Origin: Streptomyces sp. NBC_00704 | GTDB taxonomy: Bacteria; Actinomycetota; Actinomycetes; Streptomycetales; Streptomycetaceae | DNA: 64,000 nt | Assembly (NCBI RefSeq): GCF_036226605.1 | Contig: NZ_CP109000.1 | Location: forward strand, 6,072,501 to 6,136,500 | Direction: 5' to 3' | Shown: positions 16,963-26,333 of the stretch, piece by piece | Numbering within the stretch: position 1 is the first letter of the stretch | Layout of the letters: each line of letters begins with the position of its first letter | Program-made: the position numbers and the translations under genes | Notes under the pieces: generated by a model | What the model was told of the DNA's origin: nothing | What the model saw: only the letters and a program-made list of their open reading frames with translations | Databases searched by the model: none

Positions 16963-18507
16963 ATGCTGCTCACCCCCCGCGTCCGGCTCAAGTCCGCGCT
17001 GCTCGCCTCGGCCGTCTCCGTCTGCCTCGTCGCCGCGAGCGCTCCCGCGGACCCGCTCGGAGTCGGCGACCGTCTCTTCCCGTACCTGGGCAACCCCGGG
17101 TACGACGTCGCCTCCTACGACCTGTCCTTCACCTACTCCGGCGACAACGCCAAGCCGCTCCAGGCGGTCACCACCATCGACGCCTGGACGACGGCCGCCC
17201 TGGACCGGATCAACCTCGACTTCGCCCACGGCAAGGTCGACTCGGTCGAGGTCGACGGCGAGCCCGCTGCCTTCGTCGGCGCGGAAGACGACCTGGTGGT
17301 CACCCCGCGCAGCTCGCTGCCGCCGGACAGCTGGGTCCGGATCACCGTGCGGCACACCAGCGACCCGGTGAGCGCCGACGGCCGGGACGGCGGCTGGGTC
17401 AGGACCGCGGACGGCCTCGCCATGGCCAACCAGGCGGACGCCGCCCACCTGGTCTTCCCGTGCAACGACCACCCCTCCGACAAGGCGATGTTCACCATCC
17501 GCGTCACCGCCCCCAACGACTACACGGCCGTCGCGGGCGGCCTGCCGGCCGGCGTGGAGCGCGTCGGCCCGGCGACCACGTGGACCTACCACACCCAGCA
17601 CCCCATGGCGACGGAGCTGGCCCAGGTGTCGATCGGCCGCTCCACCGTCGTGCGCCGCGAGGGACCCCACGCCCTCCCCGTGCGGGACGTGGTGCCCACC
17701 AAGGACCGCACGGCGCTGGAACCGTGGCTGAAGAAGACCCCCGGACAGATCGCCTGGATGGAGGGCAAGGTCGGCCCCTACCCCTTCGAGACGTACGGCC
17801 TGCTCATGGCGGACGCCTCGACCGGGTTCGAGCTGGAGACGCAGACCCTGTCCCTCTTCGAGAAGGACCTCTTCACCGAGCCCGGCTACCCGAAGTGGTA
17901 CGTCGAGTCGATCATGGTGCACGAGCTGTCCCACCAGTGGTTCGGCGACAGCGTCAGCCCGCGCAGCTGGTCCGACCTGTGGCTCAACGAAGGACACGCC
18001 ACCTGGTACGAGGCGCTGTACGCGCAGGAGAAGGCGGGCCGCACCCTGGAGGCGCGGATGAAGGCCGCGTACGGCGCGTCCGACCGCTGGCGCGCCGCCG
18101 GCGGCCCCCCGGCGCTGCCCAAGGCCCCGCACCCGGGGCAGAAGATCAGCATCTTCCGGCCCAACGTCTACGACGGCGCGGCCCTGGTCCTGTACGCCCT
18201 GCGCCAGGAGATCGGCGCCCCCGCCTTCGAGCGCCTGGAACGGGCCTGGGTGCGCAACCACCGCGACTCCACCGCGACCACGGCGGACTTCCAGCGCCTC
18301 GCCGAAGGGATCTCCGGGCGCGACCTGAGCGGGTTCTTCAAGGACTGGCTCTACGGCGAGAAGACGCCGGCGATGCCCGGGCACCCGGACTGGAAGCCCG
18401 CCGCGCCGGTCGCCAGGGCCGAACCCAAGGCGGAGCCGAAGGGCGCCTCCCACACCGGACCGAGGACCGCCCCGAGGCTGCGGCCGGCGCCCCGGACCCG
18501 GTCCTGA
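16963..18507 (+). CDS. Secreted M1-family zinc aminopeptidase
   Basis: A 514-residue metallopeptidase with an N-terminal signal sequence (residues about 1-27, likely cleaved near ASA-PAD). The gluzincin site is complete: H320-E321-L-S-H324 and the third zinc ligand E343 in LNEGHA, exactly HExxH-x18-E. The exopeptidase motif expected upstream (GxMEN) reads DASTGFELETQ, so the substrate-end binding site is atypical. The Pro/Ala/Lys/Arg-rich C-terminal tail (about 470-514) is disordered. It would trim peptides outside the membrane. Confidence 0.9.
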   Translation: MLLTPRVRLKSALLASAVSVCLVAASAPADPLGVGDRLFPYLGNPGYDVASYDLSFTYSGDNAKPLQAVTTIDAWTTAALDRINLDFAHGKVDSVEVDGEPAAFVGAEDDLVVTPRSSLPPDSWVRITVRHTSDPVSADGRDGGWVRTADGLAMANQADAAHLVFPCNDHPSDKAMFTIRVTAPNDYTAVAGGLPAGVERVGPATTWTYHTQHPMATELAQVSIGRSTVVRREGPHALPVRDVVPTKDRTALEPWLKKTPGQIAWMEGKVGPYPFETYGLLMADASTGFELETQTLSLFEKDLFTEPGYPKWYVESIMVHELSHQWFGDSVSPRSWSDLWLNEGHATWYEALYAQEKAGRTLEARMKAAYGASDRWRAAGGPPALPKAPHPGQKISIFRPNVYDGAALVLYALRQEIGAPAFERLERAWVRNHRDSTATTADFQRLAEGISGRDLSGFFKDWLYGEKTPAMPGHPDWKPAAPVARAEPKAEPKGASHTGPRTAPRLRPAPRTRS

Positions 18508-18681
18508 CAACGGCCGTCCGCCCCGCGGGCGTCGGAATAAGACGATGACGAGACGGGCCGTACCGTGCGACCATCGTGCGGTCGGCGCGGCGCACGTGGT
18601 GTACGGGAATCTCCCGGGACACCCGTGCGTTATGAGTCATGAAGGCCGCGGAACCGGCATTCCCAACGACGTAAGGACCCA

Positions 18682-20175
18682 ATGACCTCCTCTTCTTCCC
18701 CTTCCCAGGACACCAAGCGCATTGCGCACGCCTATCCCGAAGGTCTCAAGGCCGATGCCCTGATGGAAGAGGACGTCGCCTGGAGCCTCGAGATCGACGG
18801 AGACCGGGACGGCGAGCAGTTCGACCGCTCCGAGCGCGCGGCCCTGCGCCGCGTGGCAGGCCTCTCCACCGAGCTCGAGGACGTCACCGAGGTCGAGTAC
18901 CGGCAGCTCCGCCTGGAGCGAGTCGTGCTCGTCGGCGTCTGGACCACGGGAACCCCCCAGGACGCGGACAACTCCCTCGCGGAGCTGGCCGCCCTCGCGG
19001 AGACGGCGGGCGCGCTCGTGCTCGACGGCGTCATCCAGCGCCGCGACAAGCCCGACGCGGCCACCTACATCGGCTCCGGCAAGGCGAACGAGCTCCGGGA
19101 CATCGTCCTGGAGACCGGCGCCGACACCGTGATCTGCGACGGTGAGCTCAGTCCCGGCCAGCTCATCCACCTCGAGGACGTCGTCAAGGTCAAGGTCATC
19201 GACCGTACGGCCCTGATCCTGGACATCTTCGCCCAGCACGCCAAGTCCCGTGAGGGCAAGGCGCAGGTCGCGCTCGCGCAGATGCAGTACATGCTGCCGA
19301 GGCTGCGCGGCTGGGGTCAGTCGCTGTCCCGCCAGATGGGCGGCGGCAAGGGCGGCGGTCTCGCCACCCGAGGCCCCGGTGAGACCAAGATCGAGACGGA
19401 CCGGCGACGGATCCGCGAGAAGATGGCGAAGATGCGCCGGGAGATCGCGGAGATGAAGACCGGCCGCGAGATCAAGCGGCAGGAGCGCAAGCGCCACAAG
19501 GTGCCGTCCGTCGCCATCGCGGGCTACACCAACGCCGGCAAGTCGTCCCTGCTCAACCGTCTCACCGGCGCGGGCGTTCTGGTCGAGAACGCGCTGTTCG
19601 CGACCCTGGACCCGACCGTGCGCCGGGCGGAGACCCCGAGCGGCCGTCTGTACACGCTGGCCGACACCGTCGGTTTCGTCCGGCACCTGCCGCACCACCT
19701 GGTCGAGGCGTTCCGCTCCACCATGGAGGAGGTCGGCGAGTCCGACCTGATCCTCCACGTGGTGGACGGCTCGCACCCGAACCCGGAGGAGCAGCTGGCC
19801 GCCGTGCGCGAGGTCGTCCGGGACGTCGGCGCCACGGGCGTGCCCGAGATCGTCGTGATCAACAAGGCGGACGCCGCCGACCCGCTGACGCTCCAGCGGC
19901 TCATGCGGATCGAGAAGCGCTCCATCGCGGTCTCGGCCCGCACCGGCCAGGGCATCGACGAACTGCTCGCGCTGATCGACAACGAGCTGCCGCGGCCGTC
20001 GGTCGAGATCGAGGCGCTCGTGCCCTACACCCACGGCGGTCTGGTCGCCCGTGCCCACACCGAGGGCGAGGTGATCTCCGAGGAGCACACCGCGGAGGGC
20101 ACCCTGCTGAAGGTGCGGGTGCACGAGGAACTCGCGGCGGACCTCGCACCGTACGTTCCGGCGCCGGCCGCCTGA
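18682..20175 (+). CDS. hflX: Ribosome-associated GTPase HflX
   Basis: A 497-residue GTPase. The N-terminal HflX domain contains AATYIGSGKANEL, a linker helix region contains RRLRGWGQSLSRQMGGGKGG and GPGETKIETDRRRIR, and the G domain has GYTNAGKSSLLN (G1), DTVGF (G3) and NKADA (G4). HflX splits stalled or hibernating 70S ribosomes during stress. The N-terminal 80 residues exceed the E. coli protein. A strong terminator follows the stop by 28 bases. Confidence 0.95.
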   Translation: MTSSSSPSQDTKRIAHAYPEGLKADALMEEDVAWSLEIDGDRDGEQFDRSERAALRRVAGLSTELEDVTEVEYRQLRLERVVLVGVWTTGTPQDADNSLAELAALAETAGALVLDGVIQRRDKPDAATYIGSGKANELRDIVLETGADTVICDGELSPGQLIHLEDVVKVKVIDRTALILDIFAQHAKSREGKAQVALAQMQYMLPRLRGWGQSLSRQMGGGKGGGLATRGPGETKIETDRRRIREKMAKMRREIAEMKTGREIKRQERKRHKVPSVAIAGYTNAGKSSLLNRLTGAGVLVENALFATLDPTVRRAETPSGRLYTLADTVGFVRHLPHHLVEAFRSTMEEVGESDLILHVVDGSHPNPEEQLAAVREVVRDVGATGVPEIVVINKADAADPLTLQRLMRIEKRSIAVSARTGQGIDELLALIDNELPRPSVEIEALVPYTHGGLVARAHTEGEVISEEHTAEGTLLKVRVHEELAADLAPYVPAPAA

Positions 20176-20203
20176 CGGCCGCGACCGGCCCGCAGCGCCG
20201 TAC

Positions 20204-20252
20204 GACGAAGGCCTGTCCTCCCGCTCATTGCGCGGGAGGACAGGCCTTCGTC
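20204..20252. terminator. Bidirectional terminator, 21-bp perfect inverted repeat
   Basis: Arms 20204-20224 and 20232-20252 are perfectly complementary around a 7-base loop (TCATTGC). The hairpin lies between the hflX stop and the converging serine-protease gene, so it can end both transcripts. Confidence 0.92.
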
Positions 20253-20259
20253 CTGTCGG

Positions 20260-21486
20260 CTAGCGGCGACCGGCGAACTTGTCGCTCACCGAGTCATAGA
20301 CGCCCTTGGCGACGTCGCCGAGCCGCGGCCCGGCGAGCCACCCCGACCGCACCGGGCCGATCGAGGTGTTGGACACCAGGGCCGGCTTGCCGTCCGAGCC
20401 GGCCGCGACCCAGCCGCCGCCCGACGAACCGCCGGTCATCGTGCAGCCGATGCGGTACATCGTCGGGTCGGCGGAGCTGAGCGAGAACCGCCCCGGCCTG
20501 TCCTGGCACTGGTAGAGCTTCTGACCGTCGTACGGCTTGGCCGCCGGGTACCCGGTCGCGGTGATGGTGCCGGCCTTCGGGACCGCGGGGGCCTCGAAGT
20601 CCACCGGCAGCGCCGAACCGACCGTCTCTTCCAGGGACTTGCCGGTGCCGCCGTCCTCCGGCGTCACATGGATCACGGCGTAGTCGTAGGAGGCGCCGTC
20701 GCCGCCGGTCTGACCGCCCTGCGCGATCCACTGATCCGACGTCTTCGTCCAGTCGCCCCACCAGACCCCGTAGGGAGCGGCCTGCTCCTTGGTGGCCGTC
20801 TGCAACTCCGCGGACGACAGGCCCTGATCGTTGTACGACGGCACGAACGCGATGTTGCGGTACCAGCCGCCGCCCTTGCCGGCGTGCACGCAATGGCCCG
20901 CCGTCCACACCAGGTTGGACTTGCCCGGGTGGGCCGGGTCCCGCACGACCGTCGCCGAGCAGACCATCGTGCCCTCGGGCGAGTCGAAGAACACCTTGCC
21001 CGCCTCGGGGGCGTTGGCGTGGTACTTCGTCGGCACGGCCTTGGCCTCCACCGCCTGCGGCGCGGGGTCGGTCACGCCCTGGTCACCGGAGAGGTCGCTG
21101 TCGTCGACGATGCGGTCCGGGTCCTCCGCCTCGCGCATCCGGTCCGGGTCCCACAGGCCCTTGATGATCGGGTTGACGTAGTCCTTCGCCTCGCGCAGCC
21201 AGTCGTCCCGGTCCCAGTTCTTCCAGGCGCCGTTCTTCCACTTGTCGAGATCGATCCCGTGTTCCTTGAGCCGGTCCTTGATGTCGTCCGGGATCGTGAT
21301 CTTCCCGTCGCCGGTGGCCGACGCGGAGGCTTCGGTGCGTCCGCCGGCCTCGGTGTCGCCCGAGTCGCACGCGGTCGCGGTGAGCGCGAGCACCGAGACG
21401 AGGGCCATGGCGCCCAGCACGGGGGAAGTGGTGCGGCGCGCGTTCCTCCTCCGGCGAACGCTGAACGACGGCCGTGTGGATCGCAT
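20260..21486 (-). CDS. Secreted trypsin-like serine peptidase, probable lipoprotein
   Basis: A 408-residue exported protein. The Arg-rich N-terminus and hydrophobic core end in ALTATACDSG, a plausible but not ideal lipobox with Cys at about residue 40. A Ser/Thr/Gly and charged linker follows (to about residue 130). The chymotrypsin-fold protease domain has His in WTAGHCV, Asp in YDYAVIH and Ser in TGGSSGGGW, a glutamyl-endopeptidase/V8-like pattern. GGGGGAG precedes the ATG. It converges with hflX across the terminator and is divergent from the siderophore operon. Confidence 0.88.
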   Translation of the reverse strand: MRSTRPSFSVRRRRNARRTTSPVLGAMALVSVLALTATACDSGDTEAGGRTEASASATGDGKITIPDDIKDRLKEHGIDLDKWKNGAWKNWDRDDWLREAKDYVNPIIKGLWDPDRMREAEDPDRIVDDSDLSGDQGVTDPAPQAVEAKAVPTKYHANAPEAGKVFFDSPEGTMVCSATVVRDPAHPGKSNLVWTAGHCVHAGKGGGWYRNIAFVPSYNDQGLSSAELQTATKEQAAPYGVWWGDWTKTSDQWIAQGGQTGGDGASYDYAVIHVTPEDGGTGKSLEETVGSALPVDFEAPAVPKAGTITATGYPAAKPYDGQKLYQCQDRPGRFSLSSADPTMYRIGCTMTGGSSGGGWVAAGSDGKPALVSNTSIGPVRSGWLAGPRLGDVAKGVYDSVSDKFAGRR

Positions 21487-21766
21487 GGTCTGACTCCCCC
21501 TGCTGTGAACGAACTTGGGACACCGGCCGTTCCCCCGCGGCGGAATCCACGGGTGCCTCGTCCCGTGTTCGGACGGGCCGCACGGCCTGGTGCGATGCCA
21601 CCACACGATATGCGCTCGCTGTGGGGGACTTCCGACGGAACGGCAACTGTTCGGTCACAGCGGGGATCTTGAGGCGACCCGTAACCGCGAAGACGGTCCG
21701 CGGTTGGTAGCGGTGGGGGGTCCGCTGTCCGCGCCCGGCCCCTGAACTGCGGGAGGACGGTGGGCC

Positions 21767-23341
21767 GTGGCCGTGACCGAGTCGGTGCCCGAGGGCATTC
21801 TGAGGCGTCAGTCGGCGCGTGAGTCGGCGGCGCGCACCTACGCGCGCGTTCTGCCGATCGTTCCGGTGCGGGCCCGCGGGATGACCATCGAGGGCGCGGA
21901 CGGCCGCCGTTACCTCGACTGCCTCTCCGGCGCCGGCGCTCTCGCCCTCGGGCACAACCATCCGGTCGTGCTGCAGGCCGTCCGCACCGTGCTCGACTCG
22001 GGCGCGCCCCTGCAGGTCCTCGACCTCGCGACTCCCGTCAAGGACGCCTTCGTCACCGAGCTGTTCCGCACCCTGCCGCCCGGTCTGGCCGGCCACGCGC
22101 GCGTGCAGTTCTGCGGACCGGCCGGCACGGACGCCGTGGAGGCCGCGCTCAAACTCGTCCGGGCCGCCACCGGACGCACGGGCATGCTGGCGTTCACCGG
22201 CGCCTACCACGGCATGACCGCCGGATCACTGGAGGTCTCCTCAGGCGCGGGCGACGTCCGGGCGACGCGGCTGCCCTACCCGAACGACTACCGCTGCCCG
22301 TTCGGCGTCGGCGGCGGACACGGCGCCGAACTCGCCGCCCGCTGGACCGAGTCCGTGCTCGACGATCCCAAGTCGGGGGTGCGATCCCCCGCCGGGATGA
22401 TCCTCGAACCCGTACAAGGGGAGGGCGGCGTCATCCCCGCGCCGGACGCCTGGCTGCGTCGGATGCGGCAGATCACCGCGGACCGCTCCATCCCGCTGAT
22501 CGCCGACGAGGTCCAGACGGGCGTCGGGCGGACCGGCGCCTTCTGGGCGGTGCAGCACAGCGGGGTCACCCCGGACGTGATGGTCCTGTCCAAGGCGATC
22601 GGCGGCGGCCTGCCGCTCGCCGTCGTCGTCTACCGGGAGGACCTCGACGTCTGGCCGCCGGGCACCCACGCGGGCACCTTCCGCGGCAACCAGCTCGCCA
22701 TGGCCGCCGGCACGGCCACCCTCGCCTTCGTCCGCGAGAACGGCCTCGCGGAACGCGCCGCGGCCGTGGGCGCCCGCCTGCTGGGCAGTCTCCGCAGCCT
22801 CGCCGAGGAGTTCCCGTGCATGGGAGACGTCCGGGGGCGCGGGCTGATGATCGGGGTCGAGATGGTGGACCCGGAGGGGGAGCGACCCGGGCACACGGGG
22901 AACGCCGAGGCGCACAGGACCGACTGGACCGTAGGGGGCGACAGGGTTGACGGCATTGACGGGGTTGACGGCGTTGACGGGACTCACCTGACCCGTGGCG
23001 CCTGCCAACCCCACGAGTGCGAGGAGATCCATGAGGCCGACGGGATCCCTGGGGGCCGCGGTGCGCGTGGCCCCCTCCCCGCCGCCCCGGAGCTGGCCCT
23101 CGCCCTCCAGCGGGAGTGCCTGCGGCGCGGCCTGATCGTCGAACTCGGAGGGCGCCATGCCGGCGTCGTACGACTGCTCCCGCCGTTGACCGTCACCGAC
23201 GAGCAGGCCAGCGCTGTGCTGGACCGGCTGGCGGACGCGATGGCCGCGGTGGCCGCGGGCGCCGCCCGCGGCACGGGCCGGGCGCGCCGGCCCTCCGAGC
23301 AGGTTCCGCCTCAGGGCGGCCGTGCCGAGCGGACGGGATGA
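21767..23341 (+). CDS. Class III PLP aminotransferase (diaminobutyrate-2-oxoglutarate type), siderophore operon
   Basis: A 524-residue fold-type I aminotransferase. PLP-binding Lys is K276 (VMVLSKAIGGG), the preceding Asp/Glu motif is LIADEVQTGVGRTG, and GPAGTDAVEAALKL binds the phosphate. It resembles enzymes making 2,4-diaminobutyrate from aspartate semialdehyde for NIS siderophores. Residues about 375-435 are an unusual insertion rich in Gly, His and acidic residues containing VDGIDGVDGVDG, encoded by 9-bp repeats. The tail (about 500-524) is disordered. GTG at 21767 has GGGAGGA nine bases upstream. It heads an apparent operon with the IucA/IucC and GNAT genes. Confidence 0.88.
   Translation: MAVTESVPEGILRRQSARESAARTYARVLPIVPVRARGMTIEGADGRRYLDCLSGAGALALGHNHPVVLQAVRTVLDSGAPLQVLDLATPVKDAFVTELFRTLPPGLAGHARVQFCGPAGTDAVEAALKLVRAATGRTGMLAFTGAYHGMTAGSLEVSSGAGDVRATRLPYPNDYRCPFGVGGGHGAELAARWTESVLDDPKSGVRSPAGMILEPVQGEGGVIPAPDAWLRRMRQITADRSIPLIADEVQTGVGRTGAFWAVQHSGVTPDVMVLSKAIGGGLPLAVVVYREDLDVWPPGTHAGTFRGNQLAMAAGTATLAFVRENGLAERAAAVGARLLGSLRSLAEEFPCMGDVRGRGLMIGVEMVDPEGERPGHTGNAEAHRTDWTVGGDRVDGIDGVDGVDGTHLTRGACQPHECEEIHEADGIPGGRGARGPLPAAPELALALQRECLRRGLIVELGGRHAGVVRLLPPLTVTDEQASAVLDRLADAMAAVAAGAARGTGRARRPSEQVPPQGGRAERTG
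22946..22981 (+). repeat. In-frame 9-bp tandem repeats inside the aminotransferase gene
   Basis: Four units RTTGACGGS (22946-22954, 22955-22963, 22964-22972, 22973-22981) encode VDG-IDG-VDG-VDG. The array sits in a low-complexity insertion between the large domain and the C-terminal small domain, so it should be tolerated as a surface loop. Confidence 0.85.
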
Positions 23342-23396
23342 CACCGCCGGGCAGCACCGCACTCCGCATTCCATGAGGACCGACCGAGGACCGACC

Positions 23397-25529
23397 GTGA
23401 CCAGTTCCCCGCAGCCCACCGACGCCGACTCCGCGCCCCCCGCGCGCCCACCCGTGGCCCCGCTCGAGCGGCCGTCCGCCTCCCCCGTCCCCTCTTCCGC
23501 GTCCACCGGCCCCGCCCCCTCCGCAGGGTCCTCCGATCCCGTCGCGCGCCCCCTGCCGACGCCGCGCGGGGAGGTGGCGTGTCCGCCCGTCGAACCGCCG
23601 AGCCCCGTCACCGACGACCTCCTGGACCATCCCGACCCGCAGACCGCCGCCCAGGCCGCGGGCGTGGAGGGCCTGCTGCGCTGCTGGGTCCGCGAGACCG
23701 GCCTGCACGCCCCCGGCGACGGCGTCCTGCGCGTGCCGTTGCCCGCGAGCGGGGCCGCTCTGCTCGTCCCGGTCCGTTACTGGTCCCCGACGGGCTGGCA
23801 CCGCTTCGGCCTGCCCCGCCTGGCCGGCGCCCCCGAACCGGCCCCGCCCGCTGACGCCGTCACGGTCGCCGCCCTTCTGGCCCGTGAGACGCCCGCGCGC
23901 GGCGCGGACGGTGCCGGCGGTGTGCGCGGTGCCGGTGCGGCCGAGGACGCCGGCGGTACGGCCGGGGTGACCGGCGAGAGCGTGGACCTCGTGGCGCGCG
24001 TCGCCGATTCCGTCCGCCGTACGGCCGTGTTCATCACCGAGCGCGGCGAGCATCCCGCCGACGGCGCCGATCTGTTCCTGGCCGCCGAGCAGGCGCTGCT
24101 GCTGGGGCACCCGCTGCACCCGACCCCCAAGAGCCGGGAAGGACTCTCGGACGACGAGGCGCGGCGGTACTCGCCGGAATCGCGCGGATCCTTCCCGCTC
24201 CACTGGCTCGGCGTCGCTCCCTCCGCCCTCGCCACGGACTCCGCCTGGACCGAGGGCGGCCGTCCCGTCCCCGCCGGCCGGCTGACGGCGCGGCTGGCGG
24301 GCGCGGGGCTGTCGCTGCCCGACGGTTTCGCCGCCCTGCCCGTGCATCCCTGGCAACTGGGCGAGATGCGCCGGCGCCCCGAGGCCGAGGCGCTGTTCGA
24401 CGCCGGTCTCCTGCGGGATCTGGGCACGCACGGCCCGCCGTGGCAGCCCACCTCCTCCGTGCGCACCGTGTACCGGCCCGGCGCCCCGGCCATGCTGAAG
24501 CTGTCGCTGGCCGTGCGCATCACCAACTCGCGCCGTGAGAACCTCCGCAAGGAACTGCACCGGGGTGTGGAGGTGCACCGACTGCTGCGGTCCGGCCTGG
24601 CCGAGCAGTGGCACGCGGCGCACCCCGGCTTCGACATCGTCCGCGATCCGGCCTGGCTGGCCGTCGACGGCCCGGACGGCCGCCCGCTCACCGGGCTCGA
24701 CGTGATGATCCGCCACAATCCCTTCAGCCCGGCGGACGACGTCCGCTGCCTCGCCGGCCTCGTCGCGCCCCGGCCGCACGCGCGCGATGCGTCCCCCGCG
24801 ACGCACGCGCGCGATGCGGGCCGCCGCACGTCCGGGACGCCCTGCGACCCCGCGGACGGCGGTCCCGTCCGGCGCTCGCGGCTGGCCGTGATCGTGTCCC
24901 GTCTCGCCGGGCGCACCGGCAGACCGCCGGGGGCGGTGGCGGCGGAGTGGTTCCTGCGCTACCTCAAGCACGTCGTCCGGCCCGTGCTCTGGCTCGACGG
25001 CGTCGCCGGGATCGCCCTGGAGGCGCACCAGCAGAACACGCTCGTCCTGCTGGACCCGGACGGCTGGCCCAAGGGCGGCCGCTACCGCGACAACCAGGGC
25101 TACTACTTCCGCCAGTCGCGCCGCAGCGACCTCGACGCCCGGCTCCCCGGGATCGGCGGGCGCAGCGACACCTTCGTCTCCGACGACGTCACCGACGAGC
25201 GCTTCTGCTACTACCTGGGCATCAACAACGTACTGGGACTCATCGGCGCGTTCGGCTCCCAAGGGCTCGCCGACGAACGTCTGCTGCTCGCGGCCTTCCG
25301 GCGCTTCCTCGCCGACGCCGACCGCCCCTCCGCCGACGCCGAGGCCCGCCGGGTCCCGGGTGCCCGGCGGGCGGCCGCCCGCAGTTCCCTGCCCGCCCGG
25401 CTGCTCGACTCACCCGTCCTGCGCTGCAAGGCCAACCTGCTCACCCGGCTGCACGGGCTCGACGAACTCGTCGGCCCGGTGGACACCCAGTCCGTCTACG
25501 TCACCGTCGCCAACCCACTGCTGTCCTGA
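23397..25529 (+). CDS. IucA/IucC-family NIS siderophore synthetase
   Basis: A 710-residue ATP-dependent ligase that would condense a carboxylic acid (citrate-like) with an amine or alcohol. A Pro/Ala/Ser-rich leader (about residues 1-65) precedes the IucA/IucC domain with LLGHPLHPTPKSREGL, AALPVHPWQLGEM and SSVRTVYRPGAPAMLKLSL. The FhuF-like C-terminal part has EAHQQNTLVLLD and YRDNQGYYFRQS. Two low-complexity insertions are visible (about residues 165-195, and about 460-500 with two copies of HARDA). GTG at 23397 follows CGAGGA; ATG at 23373 is an alternative without a clear site. It lies 55 bases after the aminotransferase. Confidence 0.92.
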   Translation: MTSSPQPTDADSAPPARPPVAPLERPSASPVPSSASTGPAPSAGSSDPVARPLPTPRGEVACPPVEPPSPVTDDLLDHPDPQTAAQAAGVEGLLRCWVRETGLHAPGDGVLRVPLPASGAALLVPVRYWSPTGWHRFGLPRLAGAPEPAPPADAVTVAALLARETPARGADGAGGVRGAGAAEDAGGTAGVTGESVDLVARVADSVRRTAVFITERGEHPADGADLFLAAEQALLLGHPLHPTPKSREGLSDDEARRYSPESRGSFPLHWLGVAPSALATDSAWTEGGRPVPAGRLTARLAGAGLSLPDGFAALPVHPWQLGEMRRRPEAEALFDAGLLRDLGTHGPPWQPTSSVRTVYRPGAPAMLKLSLAVRITNSRRENLRKELHRGVEVHRLLRSGLAEQWHAAHPGFDIVRDPAWLAVDGPDGRPLTGLDVMIRHNPFSPADDVRCLAGLVAPRPHARDASPATHARDAGRRTSGTPCDPADGGPVRRSRLAVIVSRLAGRTGRPPGAVAAEWFLRYLKHVVRPVLWLDGVAGIALEAHQQNTLVLLDPDGWPKGGRYRDNQGYYFRQSRRSDLDARLPGIGGRSDTFVSDDVTDERFCYYLGINNVLGLIGAFGSQGLADERLLLAAFRRFLADADRPSADAEARRVPGARRAAARSSLPARLLDSPVLRCKANLLTRLHGLDELVGPVDTQSVYVTVANPLLS

Positions 25530-25550
25530 ACCGTCCGAGAGGAGACCGCC

Positions 25551-26156
25551 GTGCGTGGTGCCGGAACGGACGCCGGACCCGGTGTGCGCCCTGCCGTCGC
25601 CGTCGGCGACCGGGGAGAGGTCGTCACGCGCGTGGGCGCGTTCCGGCTCGTCCCCGTGCGGATCGAGCGGGACCTCCCGCTCATCGTCCGGTGGATGAAC
25701 GACCCGGCCGTCGCGGCGTTCTGGGACCTGGCGGGACCGGCCTCCGTGACCGAGCGGCACCTGCGTCAACAGTGCGCCTCCGGCGGTCACAGCGTTCCGT
25801 GCCTGGGCGTGCTGGAGGGGAGGCCCATGAGCTACTGGGAGATCTACCGGGCGGACCTCGACCCACTGGCCCGGCACTACCCGGCCAGGCCCCACGACAT
25901 CGGGGTCCACCTCCTCATCGGCGGTGCGGCCGACCGCGGGAGGGGGCTCGGCGGGCCGCTGCTCGAAGCCGTCGCCGAACTCGTCCTCGACGGATCGCCC
26001 GCGTGCGACCGCGTCGTCGCCGAACCCGACCTGCGCAACGTCCCCTCCGTCGCCGCCTTCCTGAGCGCCGGCTTCCGGTTCTCGGCGGAGCTGGATCTGC
26101 CCGCCAAGCGGGCGGCCCTGATGATCCGAGAACGTCACACATCCGATCGTCGATGA
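25551..26156 (+). CDS. GNAT acyltransferase of siderophore type (IucB/MbtK/RhbD-like)
   Basis: A 201-residue N-acyltransferase. The siderophore-type GNAT pattern is visible: FRLVPVRIERDLPLIVRWMND, the substrate motif SYWEIYRADLDPLARHY, HDIGVHLLIG and the CoA-binding RGRGLGGPLLEAV, then EPDLRNVPSVAAFLSAGFR. Family members acylate N-hydroxylysine or related side-chain amines. The operon contains no monooxygenase, so the acceptor here may be a non-hydroxylated diamine; that is inference. GTG at 25551 has GAGAGGAGA upstream, 21 bases after the synthetase stop, consistent with one operon. Confidence 0.88.
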   Translation: MRGAGTDAGPGVRPAVAVGDRGEVVTRVGAFRLVPVRIERDLPLIVRWMNDPAVAAFWDLAGPASVTERHLRQQCASGGHSVPCLGVLEGRPMSYWEIYRADLDPLARHYPARPHDIGVHLLIGGAADRGRGLGGPLLEAVAELVLDGSPACDRVVAEPDLRNVPSVAAFLSAGFRFSAELDLPAKRAALMIRERHTSDRR

Positions 26157-26333
26157 AACCCCGTGGGTGGCCATCGGTCCGATCCGGTCACTTTCCCGCC
26201 CCGGAGCCGTCACCTTCTGCCACTGCCCGCCCGTCTGCCCCTCCGCCACCAGGAAATCCACGGTCTTGATCCCCTCCCCGCCGCCCGCCTCGGGCATCCG
26301 ATTGTCAGTGCCGCGCCGTAGGGTGGTCGCGCT

